Shown: positions 17,306 through 26,217, counted from the first letter of the stretch. The stretch is DNA of 64,000 bases from Rhizorhabdus phycosphaerae (GCF_011044255.1 NZ_CP049107.1:3407001-3471000), one strand, 5' to 3'. The notes: generated by a model from the letters alone, not told the origin. Translations and numbers: made by a program.

Positions 17306-18153
17306 CTGCCATCCAGCTGGAAGGCGCGGACGGCATCGCTCTGGCGGCGGATGTCGCGGGGCCGCTCGATGGCCAGCCCGTGATCCTGCTGCATGGCGGG
17401 GGGCAGACGCGCGGGTCCTGGCGCAACGCGGTCGCGGCGCTCGCTCGCGCCGGTTATCGCGCGATCGCGGTCGACCAGCGCGGCCATGGCGAAAGCGCAT
17501 GGTCCGAAAAGGGCGACTATCTGCTCGACCGGTTCGGGGATGACCTGCGCCGGGTGATCGAAACGCTCGATGCGCGCCCGATCCTCGTCGGCGCATCGCT
17601 TGGCGGGCTCGCTTCGCTGCTTGCAGCGGGCGAGGCGCCACAGGCCGAGGTCGCCGGGATCGTGCTGGTCGATATCGTGCCCTGGATGGAGAAGAAGGGC
17701 GGCGAGCAGGTCGTCGGTTTCATGCGCGGCACCGATGGCGGGTTCGACACGCTCGACGAAGCGGCCGACGCCATCGCCGCCTATCTGCCGCACCGGCCGC
17801 GCCCCGACCGGCTCGATGGCCTGTCGCGCAACCTGCGCCAGCGCGCCGACGGGCGCTGGTACTGGCATTGGGATCCCGCCTTCGTCCGGCCCAACGCCAA
17901 ATGGGACATGGACGACATCAACCGCCGCCTGTCTGCTGCTGCGCGTGCGGTGAGCAGCCCTCTGATGCTGGTCCACGGCACGGCGAGCGAGATCGTCTCG
18001 GAGGCTGGCGCAGCACGCTTCCGCGCAATGCTGCCCCAGGCACAGGTCGTGCCGATCGCAGGCGCCCACCACATGGTCGCAGGCGACGACAATGACGCCT
18101 TTCTCGGCGCGCTGCTGACCTTCCTCGATACGCTGCCGGAGCCCATTGCATGA
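17296..18153 (+). CDS. Alpha/beta hydrolase
   Basis: A 285-residue serine hydrolase. HGGGQT at 33-38 forms the oxyanion region, S101 in VGASLGG is the nucleophile, and the C-terminal GAHHMVAGDDNDAF supplies the histidine. The middle segment (PHRPRPDRLDGLSRNLR) is a small cap. It overlaps the Coq4-like gene upstream by ten bases and the CoA synthetase downstream by four, so it is firmly part of the operon. It may hydrolyse an ester, lactone or CoA thioester in side-chain processing; the sequence does not decide. Confidence 0.87.
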   Translation: MELTAIQLEGADGIALAADVAGPLDGQPVILLHGGGQTRGSWRNAVAALARAGYRAIAVDQRGHGESAWSEKGDYLLDRFGDDLRRVIETLDARPILVGASLGGLASLLAAGEAPQAEVAGIVLVDIVPWMEKKGGEQVVGFMRGTDGGFDTLDEAADAIAAYLPHRPRPDRLDGLSRNLRQRADGRWYWHWDPAFVRPNAKWDMDDINRRLSAAARAVSSPLMLVHGTASEIVSEAGAARFRAMLPQAQVVPIAGAHHMVAGDDNDAFLGALLTFLDTLPEPIA

Positions 18154-19976
18154 AGGATTTCGTCGTCCCCAGCCGCGAGGAGAGCATGGCGCGGCTGATG
18201 CGCGGCTATCAGCGCGTGGCCGGCTTCGCGCGTGACATGGATTATAGCGTCGCCGACCGGCTGGAGGAGCGCGCCGTCGATGCGGCCGATACGCCCTTCA
18301 TCCTGTTCGAAGAGCAGTCGATCAGCTTTGCCGAGATGAACCGCCGCGCGAACCGCGTCGCTCATGCCGCCCAGGCGGCGGGGCTCAGGAAAGGCGACGT
18401 GGTCGCCCTGCTGATGCTCAACCGGCCCGAATTTGTCATGATCTGGCTGGGCCTCTCGAAGATCGGCGTGGTCACCGCGCTGCTCAACACCAGCGCCACC
18501 GGTGACATCCTCGCCCATGCGCTGCGCCAGGTCGACGCCAGGGGGCTCATCGTGGGGTCGGAACTGGCCGAAACGGTGGCCCGCATGTCGGCCGACAGTC
18601 TGCCGGCGCTGGTCTTCGAGCAGTCGGAGACGGGCGCGGATCGCAGCGAGCAGGGCTGGCGCGATCTCGACGCGGACATGGCGGCGGTATCCGATGCCAA
18701 TCCCCCGCGCAGCGCGCGGGCAGGGGTGGTCATGGCCGACCCGCTCTACCTGATCTTCACCTCGGGCACGACCGGCCTGCCCAAGGCTGCCCGCATGAGC
18801 CATATGCGCTTCCTGAACGCCGGCGAGATGATGACCGGGCTGATGGAGTTCGGCGCCGGAGACGTATTCTACTGCGTGTTGCCGCTCTATCATGGGGCGG
18901 GCGGCATGGTGGTGCCTTCGGTGGCGCTCGCGACCGGGCGGCCCTTCGTGCTGCGCCGGAAGTTCAGCCGCTCGGGCTTCTGGCAGGACGTGCGCCGCCA
19001 CCGCATCACCGCGACCTATTATATCGGCGAGATCGTTCGCTATCTGATGGCGTCGCCGCCATCACCCGAAGATCGCGATCACTGCCTGCGCGTGATGACC
19101 GGCGCGGGGCTCAAGCCCGATGTCTGGACCGCCTTCGCCGAGCGCTTCGGGGTCGAGACGATCATCGAGGGGCTCGGGTCGACCGAGGCCAATTACGGGA
19201 TAACCAATGTCGACGGCCGGCCGGGGTCGGTCGGGCGGCTGCCCTATCCCAAGGCGACCAACATCCGCATCCTGAAATGGGATGTCGCCTCGGGCGAGCA
19301 TGTCCGCGATGCCAACGGTGCCTATGTCGAGGCCGGGCCGCACGAGGTGGGCGAACTGGTCGCCGAGGTGCTCGACGGCACCGGCGTCGGCGGCTTCTTC
19401 GAGGGCTATACGTCAGCCGAAGCGACCGAGGCGAAGCTGCTCCGCAACCTGTTCCGCGAGGGCGACCGCTGGTTCCGCTCGGGCGATCTCGTCCGCTTCG
19501 ACGAGGACGACTATTTCTTCTTCGTCGACCGGGTCGGCGATACCTATCGCTGGAAGAGCGAGAATGTCTCGACCGCTGAGGTCGAGACCGTCCTGTCGGG
19601 CTTCCCCGGTCCCTCGATCGTCAATGTCTATGGCGTTGCGGTCCCGGGGACCGAGGGGCGCGCAGGCATGGTCGCGCTGACTTATCCCGAGGGTAAGGCT
19701 TTCGCGCCGGAGGCCTTCTACGCCTTCGCGGCCGAGCGGCTGGCGAGCTACGCCATGCCGCTGTTCGTCAGGCTGTCGGATACCGCCGACATGACCACCA
19801 CCTTCAAGCTGCGCAAGGTCGACCTGCAGCGCGAAGGCTATGATCCCGGCCAGGTGAAGGGCGACCCGCTCTACGTCGCCGACCCCCAGGCCCGCACCTA
19901 TGTGCCGCTGACGCCCGATGCGCTGGCGCGGCTCGACATCCCGCCCTTTGCAGGAGCATCCCCCCATGCACGTTGA
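18150..19976 (+). CDS. FATP-type acyl-CoA synthetase
   Basis: A 608-residue AMP-forming ligase of the fatty-acid-transport-protein branch, which includes the steroid and bile-acid CoA ligases FadD17/FadD19. The P-loop is LIFTSGTTGLPKAARMSH near 201-218, the adenylate motif EGLGSTEANYG near 340, and the FATP-type FFFVDRVGDTYRWKSENVST near 450. It is longer than the FadD3-like ligase at 554 and from a different subfamily. It overlaps the genes on both sides. It would activate the carboxylated side chain before the dehydrogenases downstream; the exact acid is inferred. Confidence 0.9.
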   Translation: MKDFVVPSREESMARLMRGYQRVAGFARDMDYSVADRLEERAVDAADTPFILFEEQSISFAEMNRRANRVAHAAQAAGLRKGDVVALLMLNRPEFVMIWLGLSKIGVVTALLNTSATGDILAHALRQVDARGLIVGSELAETVARMSADSLPALVFEQSETGADRSEQGWRDLDADMAAVSDANPPRSARAGVVMADPLYLIFTSGTTGLPKAARMSHMRFLNAGEMMTGLMEFGAGDVFYCVLPLYHGAGGMVVPSVALATGRPFVLRRKFSRSGFWQDVRRHRITATYYIGEIVRYLMASPPSPEDRDHCLRVMTGAGLKPDVWTAFAERFGVETIIEGLGSTEANYGITNVDGRPGSVGRLPYPKATNIRILKWDVASGEHVRDANGAYVEAGPHEVGELVAEVLDGTGVGGFFEGYTSAEATEAKLLRNLFREGDRWFRSGDLVRFDEDDYFFFVDRVGDTYRWKSENVSTAEVETVLSGFPGPSIVNVYGVAVPGTEGRAGMVALTYPEGKAFAPEAFYAFAAERLASYAMPLFVRLSDTADMTTTFKLRKVDLQREGYDPGQVKGDPLYVADPQARTYVPLTPDALARLDIPPFAGASPHAR

Positions 19977-21138
19977 GTTCACACCCGACCAGCAGGCGCT
20001 GCGAGCCGAGTTCCGCGCCTATCTCAACGGGCTGATGACGCCCGAGGTGCGTGCCGCCACGGTCAATGCCGAAAGCGGGCCGGTCTATCGCCGGATCATC
20101 CGGCAGATGGGCGCCGACGGCTGGCTGACCCCAGGCTGGCCGGTCGAATATGGCGGCCGCGGCCTCGATCCGCTGACCCAGAAAATCCTGCTTGAGGAAC
20201 TGGTGCTGGCCGAGGCGCCTTTTCCCTTCGTGACCGTCAACACGGTCGGCCCGGCGCTGATGCGGCTGGGGACCGAGAAGCAGAAGCGGGACATCCTGCC
20301 GCGCATCGCCAGTGGCGACCTGATCTTCGCGATTGGCTATTCGGAGCCGGGGGCCGGCACCGATCTCGCCGCGCTCAAGACCAAGGCCGTGCGCGACGGC
20401 GACGATTATGTGATCAACGGGCAGAAGATCTTCACGAGCGGCGCCGAGGGGGCGGACTATGTCTTCCTCGCGGTGCGGACCGATCCGGACGCGCCTCCGC
20501 ACAAGGGGATCACCATCCTGATGATGGACACCGCGCTCCCCGGCTTCTCGGTCTCGCCGATCTGGACGGTCGGCGGCTTCCGCACCAACGTGACCTATTA
20601 TGAGGATGTTCGCGTCCCCGCCGACATGGTGATCGGCGAGGAGAACGGCGGCTGGCGGCTGATCGCCGAGCAGCTGAACCATGAACGCATCGGCCTCGCC
20701 GCGCTCACCTACACCGGCAATGGCTGCTTCGACGAGGTCGTCGCCTGGGCGCGCGAGACGCCGTCGGGTGGCGGGCGGCTGATCGACGTGCCGTGGGTCC
20801 AGTCGGCGCTCGGCGAATCCTATGCGCTGTTGCGCGCCGTGGGCGTGATGGGGAACCGCGTGGCGGCCGAAGTCGCGCAGGGCTCGACCCGTGCCGATCT
20901 CGCCTCGGGGCTCAAGGTGTTCGGCACCGAGGCGATGATCAAGGTGATGCGGCTGCTGCTCGACATACTCGGTCCCGTCGGCCTGATCCGCGACGGATCG
21001 CCCGGCGCGGTGCTGCGCGGTCGGATCGAGCGTGAATATCGCAAGTGCCAGATCAACACCTTCGGCGGCGGCACCGCCGAGGTGCTGCGCGACATGGTGG
21101 CGCAGATCGGGCTCGGCATGCCCCGGGGAGCACGTTGA
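19966..21138 (+). CDS. Acyl-CoA dehydrogenase, FadE29/ChsE2-like subunit
   Basis: A 390-residue flavin dehydrogenase. FAD and substrate-binding parts are visible as GYSEPGAGTDLAALKTKA near 118-135 and INTFGGGTAEVLRDMVAQ near 362. The last motif is like the FadE29 subunit, which pairs with FadE28 in an alpha2beta2 enzyme acting on steroid side-chain CoA esters. The ATG at 19966 lies inside the preceding gene and follows CAGGAG. A second, diverged acyl-CoA dehydrogenase is two genes further on, as expected for the heteromeric type. Confidence 0.9.
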   Translation: MHVEFTPDQQALRAEFRAYLNGLMTPEVRAATVNAESGPVYRRIIRQMGADGWLTPGWPVEYGGRGLDPLTQKILLEELVLAEAPFPFVTVNTVGPALMRLGTEKQKRDILPRIASGDLIFAIGYSEPGAGTDLAALKTKAVRDGDDYVINGQKIFTSGAEGADYVFLAVRTDPDAPPHKGITILMMDTALPGFSVSPIWTVGGFRTNVTYYEDVRVPADMVIGEENGGWRLIAEQLNHERIGLAALTYTGNGCFDEVVAWARETPSGGGRLIDVPWVQSALGESYALLRAVGVMGNRVAAEVAQGSTRADLASGLKVFGTEAMIKVMRLLLDILGPVGLIRDGSPGAVLRGRIEREYRKCQINTFGGGTAEVLRDMVAQIGLGMPRGAR

Positions 21139-22073
21139 TGAGCGAGCTTCTCGACCAGGCCCGGGCGTGGGTGGGGCGTCCTGCCAACAGGCCGGCCGTA
21201 GCGCGCGATGCAGTGAACCTGCCGATGATCCGCCGCTGGTGCGAGGCGATGGGCGAGACCAACCCGATCTATCTGGACGAGGCCGCCGCCCGCGCTGCCG
21301 GCCATCCGGGAATCGTCGCGCCGCCGGCCATGCTCGATGTCTGGGCAATGGCGCCCTACCGCCCCGGCGGGCGGACCGCCGAGGAGAATATGGCCGTCCT
21401 CGCTCTGTTCGACGCGGCGGGCTATACCGGCGTGGTCGCGACCAATGTCCGGCAGGACTATCGTCGCTATCTGCGGATCGGCGACGTCGTCACCTCCACC
21501 CCGACCGTTGCCGACGTGTCCGACGAGAAGCGCACGGCGCTCGGCATCGGCCATTTCGTGACGCTCGCTTACGACTTCACCGTCGATGGCGAACCGGTCG
21601 GCCGGATGACGTTCCGCGTGCTCAAGTTCAAGCCGAACCTCGCCCAGCCAAAGGCTGCGGCGCCCGCCGATGGCGAGGCGAAGGCCTGGCCGCATCCGCG
21701 CCCCGCGATCACCCATGACAATGCCTTTTTCTGGGAGGGGATTGCCCAGCGCAAGCTGCTGTTCCAGTCGTGCGAAGGCCGGCTCCGCCATCCGCCAGGA
21801 CCGATGGATCCGGTGTCGGGCTCGCTCGACTTCGAGATCGTCGAGGCCAGCGGCCGAGGCACGATCCACAGCTTCGTCGTGATGCACCAGCCGCGCCTGC
21901 CGGGGTACGACTATCCGCTGCCGGTCGTGCTGGTCGAGCTCGAGGAGGGCGTCCGCATGGTCGCCAATATGATCGAGGCCAAGCCCGAGGACATCGCGAT
22001 CGGCCGCCCGGTTATCGCCGACTTCGTGGAAGTCGAGCCCGGCTATCTGCTTCCCGCCTTCCGTTTCGCCTGA
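21138..22073 (+). CDS. MaoC-like dehydratase / DUF35 fusion (ChsH2-like)
   Basis: A 311-residue fusion. Residues about 15-165 are a hot-dog MaoC-like domain (EAMGETNPIYLD, then AAGHPGIVAPPAML); residues about 180-311 are a DUF35 OB-fold. This fusion is that of ChsH2, which with ChsH1 hydrates the steroid side-chain enoyl-CoA and with Ltp2 forms the retro-aldol complex. Unusually, the DUF35 zinc ribbon seems lost: of the expected two Cys pairs only one Cys remains in FQSCEGRLRHPPGPMDPVSG. The start overlaps the previous stop (TGATG). Confidence 0.9.
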   Translation: MSELLDQARAWVGRPANRPAVARDAVNLPMIRRWCEAMGETNPIYLDEAAARAAGHPGIVAPPAMLDVWAMAPYRPGGRTAEENMAVLALFDAAGYTGVVATNVRQDYRRYLRIGDVVTSTPTVADVSDEKRTALGIGHFVTLAYDFTVDGEPVGRMTFRVLKFKPNLAQPKAAAPADGEAKAWPHPRPAITHDNAFFWEGIAQRKLLFQSCEGRLRHPPGPMDPVSGSLDFEIVEASGRGTIHSFVVMHQPRLPGYDYPLPVVLVELEEGVRMVANMIEAKPEDIAIGRPVIADFVEVEPGYLLPAFRFA

Positions 22074-22080
22074 GGACATC

Positions 22081-23208
22081 ATGGATTTCACCCTTTCCGA
22101 AGATCAGGTGGCGCTGCGCGACCTCGCCGCGCGCATCCTCGACGACGCCACCGGCGACGACGCGTTGCGCAGCTTTGCCGACAGCGGCCGGCCCTATGAC
22201 GAGAAGCTCTGGAAGACGCTCGCCGATGCCGGGCTGCTGGGGCTGGGCCTGTCGGAGGCTGCTGGGGGCATGAGCCTCGGCATGATCGATCTGGGCCTGC
22301 TGCTGGAAGAACAGGGCCGCACGCTCGCTCCGATTCCGCTTATCCCCACTCTGCTTGCGGGATGGGCGCTCGATGCGCACGGCACCGTTGGTCAATGGGC
22401 CTGGCTTCCGCGCCTGCTTTCGGGCGAGGCATTGCTGACGGTAGCGATCGATGAGGTCGGCGGCGTCGATCCGACCGCGCCGGGTGTCACCGCCACCTCT
22501 GACGGCAATGGCTGGCGTCTCGACGGCGTGAAGGTCGCGGTCCCCTATGGCGAGCAGGCGCAGGCGATGTTGGTCACGGCACGGACGGAAAGCGGTCCGG
22601 CGCTGTTCCTTGTCGAGCCCAGTGCCAAGGGCCTCACCATCCGGGGGCAGCGTTCGACCAATGGCGAGCCGCAGGCGATGATCAGTTTCGAGGGCACGAC
22701 GCTGTCGGGCAACGCGATTATCGGCAGCGTGGAAGAGGGCGGTGCGATCGTCACGGCGCTCGTCCAGCGCGCGCAGGTAGCGCTGTCGTTGCGGCAGGTC
22801 GGCGTCGCGGCCGAAGCGCTGAAGCGCACCGCCGCCTATTCGAGCGGCCGCATCCAGTTCGGCAAGCCGCTCGGCTCTATGCAGGCGGTGCAGCAGCGCG
22901 CGGCCGACGCCTTCATCGACGTCGAGGCGATGCGCTCGACCGCGCTGCTTGCGGCGTGGCAGATCGATCAGGGCCGGCCGCAGGCGGCGGACATCGCTAC
23001 AGCCAAATATTGGGCCGCGATCGGGGGGCACCGCGTCGTTCACAGCGCCCAGCATCTCCACGGCGGCATGGGCGCCGACATAACCTATCCGATCCACCGC
23101 TATTTCCTCGACGCCGTCGCCATCGGCGAGACGCTGGGCGGCGCGCAGCCGATGCTCGCCGCGATCGGCGCGGCGGTCGCCTCGGGACAGACGGAGGCAC
23201 TCGCATGA
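22081..23208 (+). CDS. Acyl-CoA dehydrogenase, FadE28/ChsE1-like subunit
   Basis: A 375-residue acyl-CoA dehydrogenase, partner of the one at 19966. Landmarks are SGRIQFGKPLGSMQAVQQRA near 258-277 and AQHLHGGMGADITYPIHRYF near 323, the latter typical of FadE28/ChsE1. The central domain is short and poor in the classic FAD-binding sequence, as in the subunit that has lost part of its site in the heterotetramer. GAGGAC precedes the ATG. The next gene overlaps by four bases. Confidence 0.9.
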   Translation: MDFTLSEDQVALRDLAARILDDATGDDALRSFADSGRPYDEKLWKTLADAGLLGLGLSEAAGGMSLGMIDLGLLLEEQGRTLAPIPLIPTLLAGWALDAHGTVGQWAWLPRLLSGEALLTVAIDEVGGVDPTAPGVTATSDGNGWRLDGVKVAVPYGEQAQAMLVTARTESGPALFLVEPSAKGLTIRGQRSTNGEPQAMISFEGTTLSGNAIIGSVEEGGAIVTALVQRAQVALSLRQVGVAAEALKRTAAYSSGRIQFGKPLGSMQAVQQRAADAFIDVEAMRSTALLAAWQIDQGRPQAADIATAKYWAAIGGHRVVHSAQHLHGGMGADITYPIHRYFLDAVAIGETLGGAQPMLAAIGAAVASGQTEALA

Positions 23209-23603
23209 AGGACGTTACGGTAGGGCAGGCGCTCCCCGAACTCGCCATTCCGACCACCGCCTCGGCGATCGTCGCGGGCGCAATGGCCACCAACGATTTC
23301 GAGAATGTCCATCACGACAAGGCCGCCGCGCAGGCCACCGGCGTCCCGGACATCTTCATGAACATCCTGACCACCAACGGACTGGTGCAGCGCTATGTGT
23401 CCGACTGGAGCGGCCCATCGGCACGCATCGCTTCGGTCGATATCCGGCTGGGGGCGCCCAATTTCGTGGGCGACACGATGCGCCTGTCCGGCGAGGTCGC
23501 GCGGGTCGAGGGGCGCGAGGTCGACGTGAAGGTCAGCGGGCGCAACCAGATCGGCGAGCATGTCTCTGCCACGGTCACGCTGCACATGGGAGCCGAAGCA
23601 TGA
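23205..23603 (+). CDS. MaoC-like enoyl-CoA hydratase (ChsH1-like)
   Basis: A 132-residue single hot-dog domain. The R-hydratase motif appears as N30-D31-F-E-N-V-H36-H37-D with Asp and His five residues apart, the spacing of the catalytic pair in ChsH1. It overlaps both neighbours by four bases and follows the ChsH2-like fusion, so the two probably form the hydratase complex that adds water to the side-chain double bond. Length equals that of ChsH1-type proteins. Confidence 0.9.
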   Translation: MKDVTVGQALPELAIPTTASAIVAGAMATNDFENVHHDKAAAQATGVPDIFMNILTTNGLVQRYVSDWSGPSARIASVDIRLGAPNFVGDTMRLSGEVARVEGREVDVKVSGRNQIGEHVSATVTLHMGAEA

Positions 23604-24769
23604 GCGAACTGGCGGGCAAGGCGGCGATCGTCGGAATCGGTGCCACCGAATTCTCCAAGAATAGCGGCCGTTCGGAACTGCGGCTTGCGGTCGAGGCGAT
23701 CCTGAGCGCGCTCGAGGATGCCGGCATAGACCGTGGCGAGGTCGACGGGCTCAGCACCTATACGATGGACAATAATCCGGAGATCGAGGTTTTTCGCAAC
23801 ATCGGCGGCCGGCAGCTCAAATTCTTCAGCCGCATCCATTATGGCGGCGGCGCCGCCTGCGCGCCGATCATGCAGGCGGCGATGGCGGTCGCGACCGGCG
23901 TTGCCGAGGTCGTCGTCTGCTACCGCGCGATGAACGAGCGGTCGCAATATCGCTTCGGCACCGGCTACACCCCGCCGCCCGTGCCCAATGCCGAGTCCGC
24001 CCATTATGGCTATTATGTCCCGTTCGGGCTGATCTCGCCCGCATCATGGGTCGCGATGTCGGCGCAGCGCTACATGTATGAGACGGGCGCCACCTCCGAG
24101 GATTTCGGGCGGGTGTCGGTCGCCTGCCGTCGGCACGCTGCGAACAATCCGGCCGCTTGGTTCTACCAGCAGCCGATCAGCCTGGACGATCATCAGGCGT
24201 CGCGCTGGATCGTCGAGCCGCTGCACCTGCTCGACTGCTGTCAGGAATCGGACGGTGCGGTAGCGATCGTAGTGACCAGCTCCGCGCGTGCGGCGAAGCT
24301 GAAGCAACCGCCCGCGATCATCCGCGCGGCAGCGCAGGGGGCGGCCGACGACCAGCAGATGATGACCAGCTATTATCGGCAGGACATCGCCCGACTGTCC
24401 GAAATGGACCTCGTCGCCGAGCAGCTTTACGCGCAGGCGGGGATGGGGCCGGACGATATCCGCACCGCGATCCTCTACGACCATTTCTCCCCCTTCGTGC
24501 TCCCGCAGCTCGAGGCGTTCGGCTTTGCCGGGCGCGGCCAGGCGCGGCACTTCATCGCCAATGAGGGGATCGAGATCGGCGGACGCCTGCCGGTCAACAC
24601 CAATGGGGGGCAACTGGGCGAGGCCTATATCCACGGGATGAACGGGATCGCCGAGGCTGTGCGCCAGGTGCGCGGTACGTCGGTCAATCAGGTGTCGGGC
24701 CCCGGTCATGTGCTGGTGACGGCGGGAACGGGGGTTCCGACGAGCGGGCTGATCCTGTCGGAAGCCTGA
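23600..24769 (+). CDS. Ltp2-like thiolase-fold lipid-transfer protein (steroid side-chain aldolase)
   Basis: A 389-residue thiolase-superfamily protein. It starts IVGIGATEFSKNSGR, has HYGGGAACAPIMQAAMAV near 93 and NTNGGQLGEAYIHGMNG near 333, features of the SCP-x/Ltp2 group. Ltp2 cleaves the hydroxylated C22 side-chain CoA ester by retro-aldol reaction, releasing propionyl-CoA and a 17-ketosteroid, with the DUF35 part of ChsH2 as partner. It ends the nine-gene operon; a hairpin follows. Assigned from motif and order, not experiment. Confidence 0.9.
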   Translation: MSELAGKAAIVGIGATEFSKNSGRSELRLAVEAILSALEDAGIDRGEVDGLSTYTMDNNPEIEVFRNIGGRQLKFFSRIHYGGGAACAPIMQAAMAVATGVAEVVVCYRAMNERSQYRFGTGYTPPPVPNAESAHYGYYVPFGLISPASWVAMSAQRYMYETGATSEDFGRVSVACRRHAANNPAAWFYQQPISLDDHQASRWIVEPLHLLDCCQESDGAVAIVVTSSARAAKLKQPPAIIRAAAQGAADDQQMMTSYYRQDIARLSEMDLVAEQLYAQAGMGPDDIRTAILYDHFSPFVLPQLEAFGFAGRGQARHFIANEGIEIGGRLPVNTNGGQLGEAYIHGMNGIAEAVRQVRGTSVNQVSGPGHVLVTAGTGVPTSGLILSEA

Positions 24770-24771
24770 TC

Positions 24772-24813
24772 GAAAAATGGGGGCGCCGTCGATTCCCCCG
24801 AACCGACGGCGCC
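24772..24813 (-). terminator. Rho-independent terminator of the SDR gene (minus strand)
   Basis: GGCGCCGTCG (24782-24791) and CGACGGCGCC (24804-24813) make a perfect 10-bp stem with a 12-base loop. On the minus strand it is followed by CCCATTTTTC, a T-run at 24773-24777. It lies directly after the SDR stop at 24822, and may also slow plus-strand transcription from the Ltp2 gene. Confidence 0.8.
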
Positions 24814-24821
24814 GCCCGCCC

Positions 24822-25574
24822 TCACATCGCGGTTGCGCCCCCGTCCACGACGAGAGGGTGACCCGTCACGAAGCTGGCGGCTTCGGAGCTGAGGAACAGC
24901 ACGGCCGAGGCGATTTCCTCGGGCTGTGCGAACCGACCGAGCGGGGTCATCTGCTCGATCACGGCCTTGATCTGCGGATTATTGTCGAACTTCTCGGTCA
25001 TCGGCGTGCGCACCACGCCCGGGCACACCGCGTTGACGCGGATGCCGTCCTTGGCAAAGGCCAAGGCGGCGGAGCGGGTGAGCCCGACCACGCCATGCTT
25101 GGACCCGACATAGCCCGGCTGGGGCGAGCCGACGATGCCGTTGATCGAGGCGGTGTTGACGATCGCGCCGCCGCCGCCCTGCTTGAGCATCTGCCGCACC
25201 TCGTGGCGGATGCAGGACGCGACGCCGGTCAGGTTGATCGCGATCGACTTGTCGAAGGCGTCGACATTGTCCCAGATGTCGGCATCGAAATTGACGCCGG
25301 CATTGTTGAACGCGATGTCCAGGCGGCCGTAAGCGGCGACGGTGCCCTCGACCAGCGCGGCGACGGCCTGCTCGTTCGCGACGTCGGTGGCGATGAAGGT
25401 CGCGTCGCCGCCGGCATCCTTGATCATCGCGACGGTCTGGTCGCCGCCCGGTCCTGGAAGATCGGCGACCACGACCTTCGCGCCTTCGCGGGCAAAGGCG
25501 ATCGCCGTGGCCCGGCCGATGCCGCCGCCGGCACCCGTGACGAGCGCGACCTTGCCCTCGAACTGTCCTGCCAT
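24822..25574 (-). CDS. Short-chain dehydrogenase/reductase (FabG-like SDR)
   Basis: A 250-residue classical SDR: TGAGGGIG at 13-20, NNAGVN near 92, catalytic Y-V-G-S-K near 157, and the closing VTGHPLVVDGGATAM. V-V-A-D-L after the second strand suggests NAD(H) use. The ATG at 25574 follows GGGAGAA; the frame runs further upstream without coding character. Downstream is a clear terminator. It belongs with the BaiE-like gene behind it, so a hydroxysteroid dehydrogenase role is reasonable. Confidence 0.9.
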   Translation of the reverse strand: MAGQFEGKVALVTGAGGGIGRATAIAFAREGAKVVVADLPGPGGDQTVAMIKDAGGDATFIATDVANEQAVAALVEGTVAAYGRLDIAFNNAGVNFDADIWDNVDAFDKSIAINLTGVASCIRHEVRQMLKQGGGGAIVNTASINGIVGSPQPGYVGSKHGVVGLTRSAALAFAKDGIRVNAVCPGVVRTPMTEKFDNNPQIKAVIEQMTPLGRFAQPEEIASAVLFLSSEAASFVTGHPLVVDGGATAM

Positions 25575-25657
25575 GTCTTCATTCTCCCCTTTTCTGTAAA
25601 GCGGCAGCCGGTTCCCATCTGCCGTCGGGCAGCGGGCCGGCGCCTTCGGACCGCGTC

Positions 25658-26197
25658 TCAGGCGGCCTTGTCGTACCAGGTGATCAGGTGGCTGATGTCG
25701 CTGCAATCCTCGAGCTTGCGGCCGACCTTGCCCAGATGATGCACGGTGATGTTCATCGCATCGGTGAGCGGCTGGACCACTTCCATGATGCGGTCATATT
25801 CGGTGCGGGCGATCTTCCATTTGCCGTCGACCCGGCGATAGCGATCGCGATAGATGGCGGTGCCGGTGGTGACGTCCTTGCGCTCGAGCGAGATGAAGAT
25901 GTCCTCGAGATACCAGATGCCCTCGGCTTCATCGTCGCCGATCAGGGTGATGTCGGGCATGTGGCCATGGTGCATGGCGACTGCGGTCGCATTGAAGCTG
26001 TTCATCAGGAAGTCGACCATCTTGGCCGCGCCTTCGAGCTGCACGAAATAGCCGCCGCCGCGATATTCGACCGACACGTCGTCGGTGAAGAGCGTCTCCA
26101 GCACCGCCTGATCTGCCGTATCGATCGACCGGAAATAGCGATGCTTTACCGTGCGGATATCCTCAAGGTCCGACAGTTGCTGTAGCGTATAGGCCAC
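25658..26197 (-). CDS. BaiE-like NTF2/SnoaL-fold protein, candidate steroid dehydratase
   Basis: A 179-residue SnoaL-like protein. It matches the bile-acid 7-alpha-dehydratase BaiE closely in pattern: K-H-R-Y21-F-R-S-I-D26, then HHGHMPDIT near 76-84, IWYLED near 94-99, and YRDRYRRVDGKWKIARTEY near 118. Tyr, Asp and His of the BaiE site are all kept. The start is taken as GTG 26197, because GGAGGGG lies six bases before it; the ATG at 26209 overlaps that ribosome site. A TGCGTA copy is just upstream. Dehydration of a hydroxysteroid is inferred. Confidence 0.85.
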   Translation of the reverse strand: MAYTLQQLSDLEDIRTVKHRYFRSIDTADQAVLETLFTDDVSVEYRGGGYFVQLEGAAKMVDFLMNSFNATAVAMHHGHMPDITLIGDDEAEGIWYLEDIFISLERKDVTTGTAIYRDRYRRVDGKWKIARTEYDRIMEVVQPLTDAMNITVHHLGKVGRKLEDCSDISHLITWYDKAA

Positions 26198-26211
26198 GAA
26201 CCCCTCCATTT

Positions 26212-26217
26212 GCGTAA
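26212..26217. promoter_or_regulatory. TGCGTA element upstream of the BaiE-like gene
   Basis: One TGCGTA copy sits 15-20 bases before the GTG start, in a short AT-richer stretch. At this position it could act as a repressor site near the transcript start. Support comes only from recurrence elsewhere. Confidence 0.4.
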
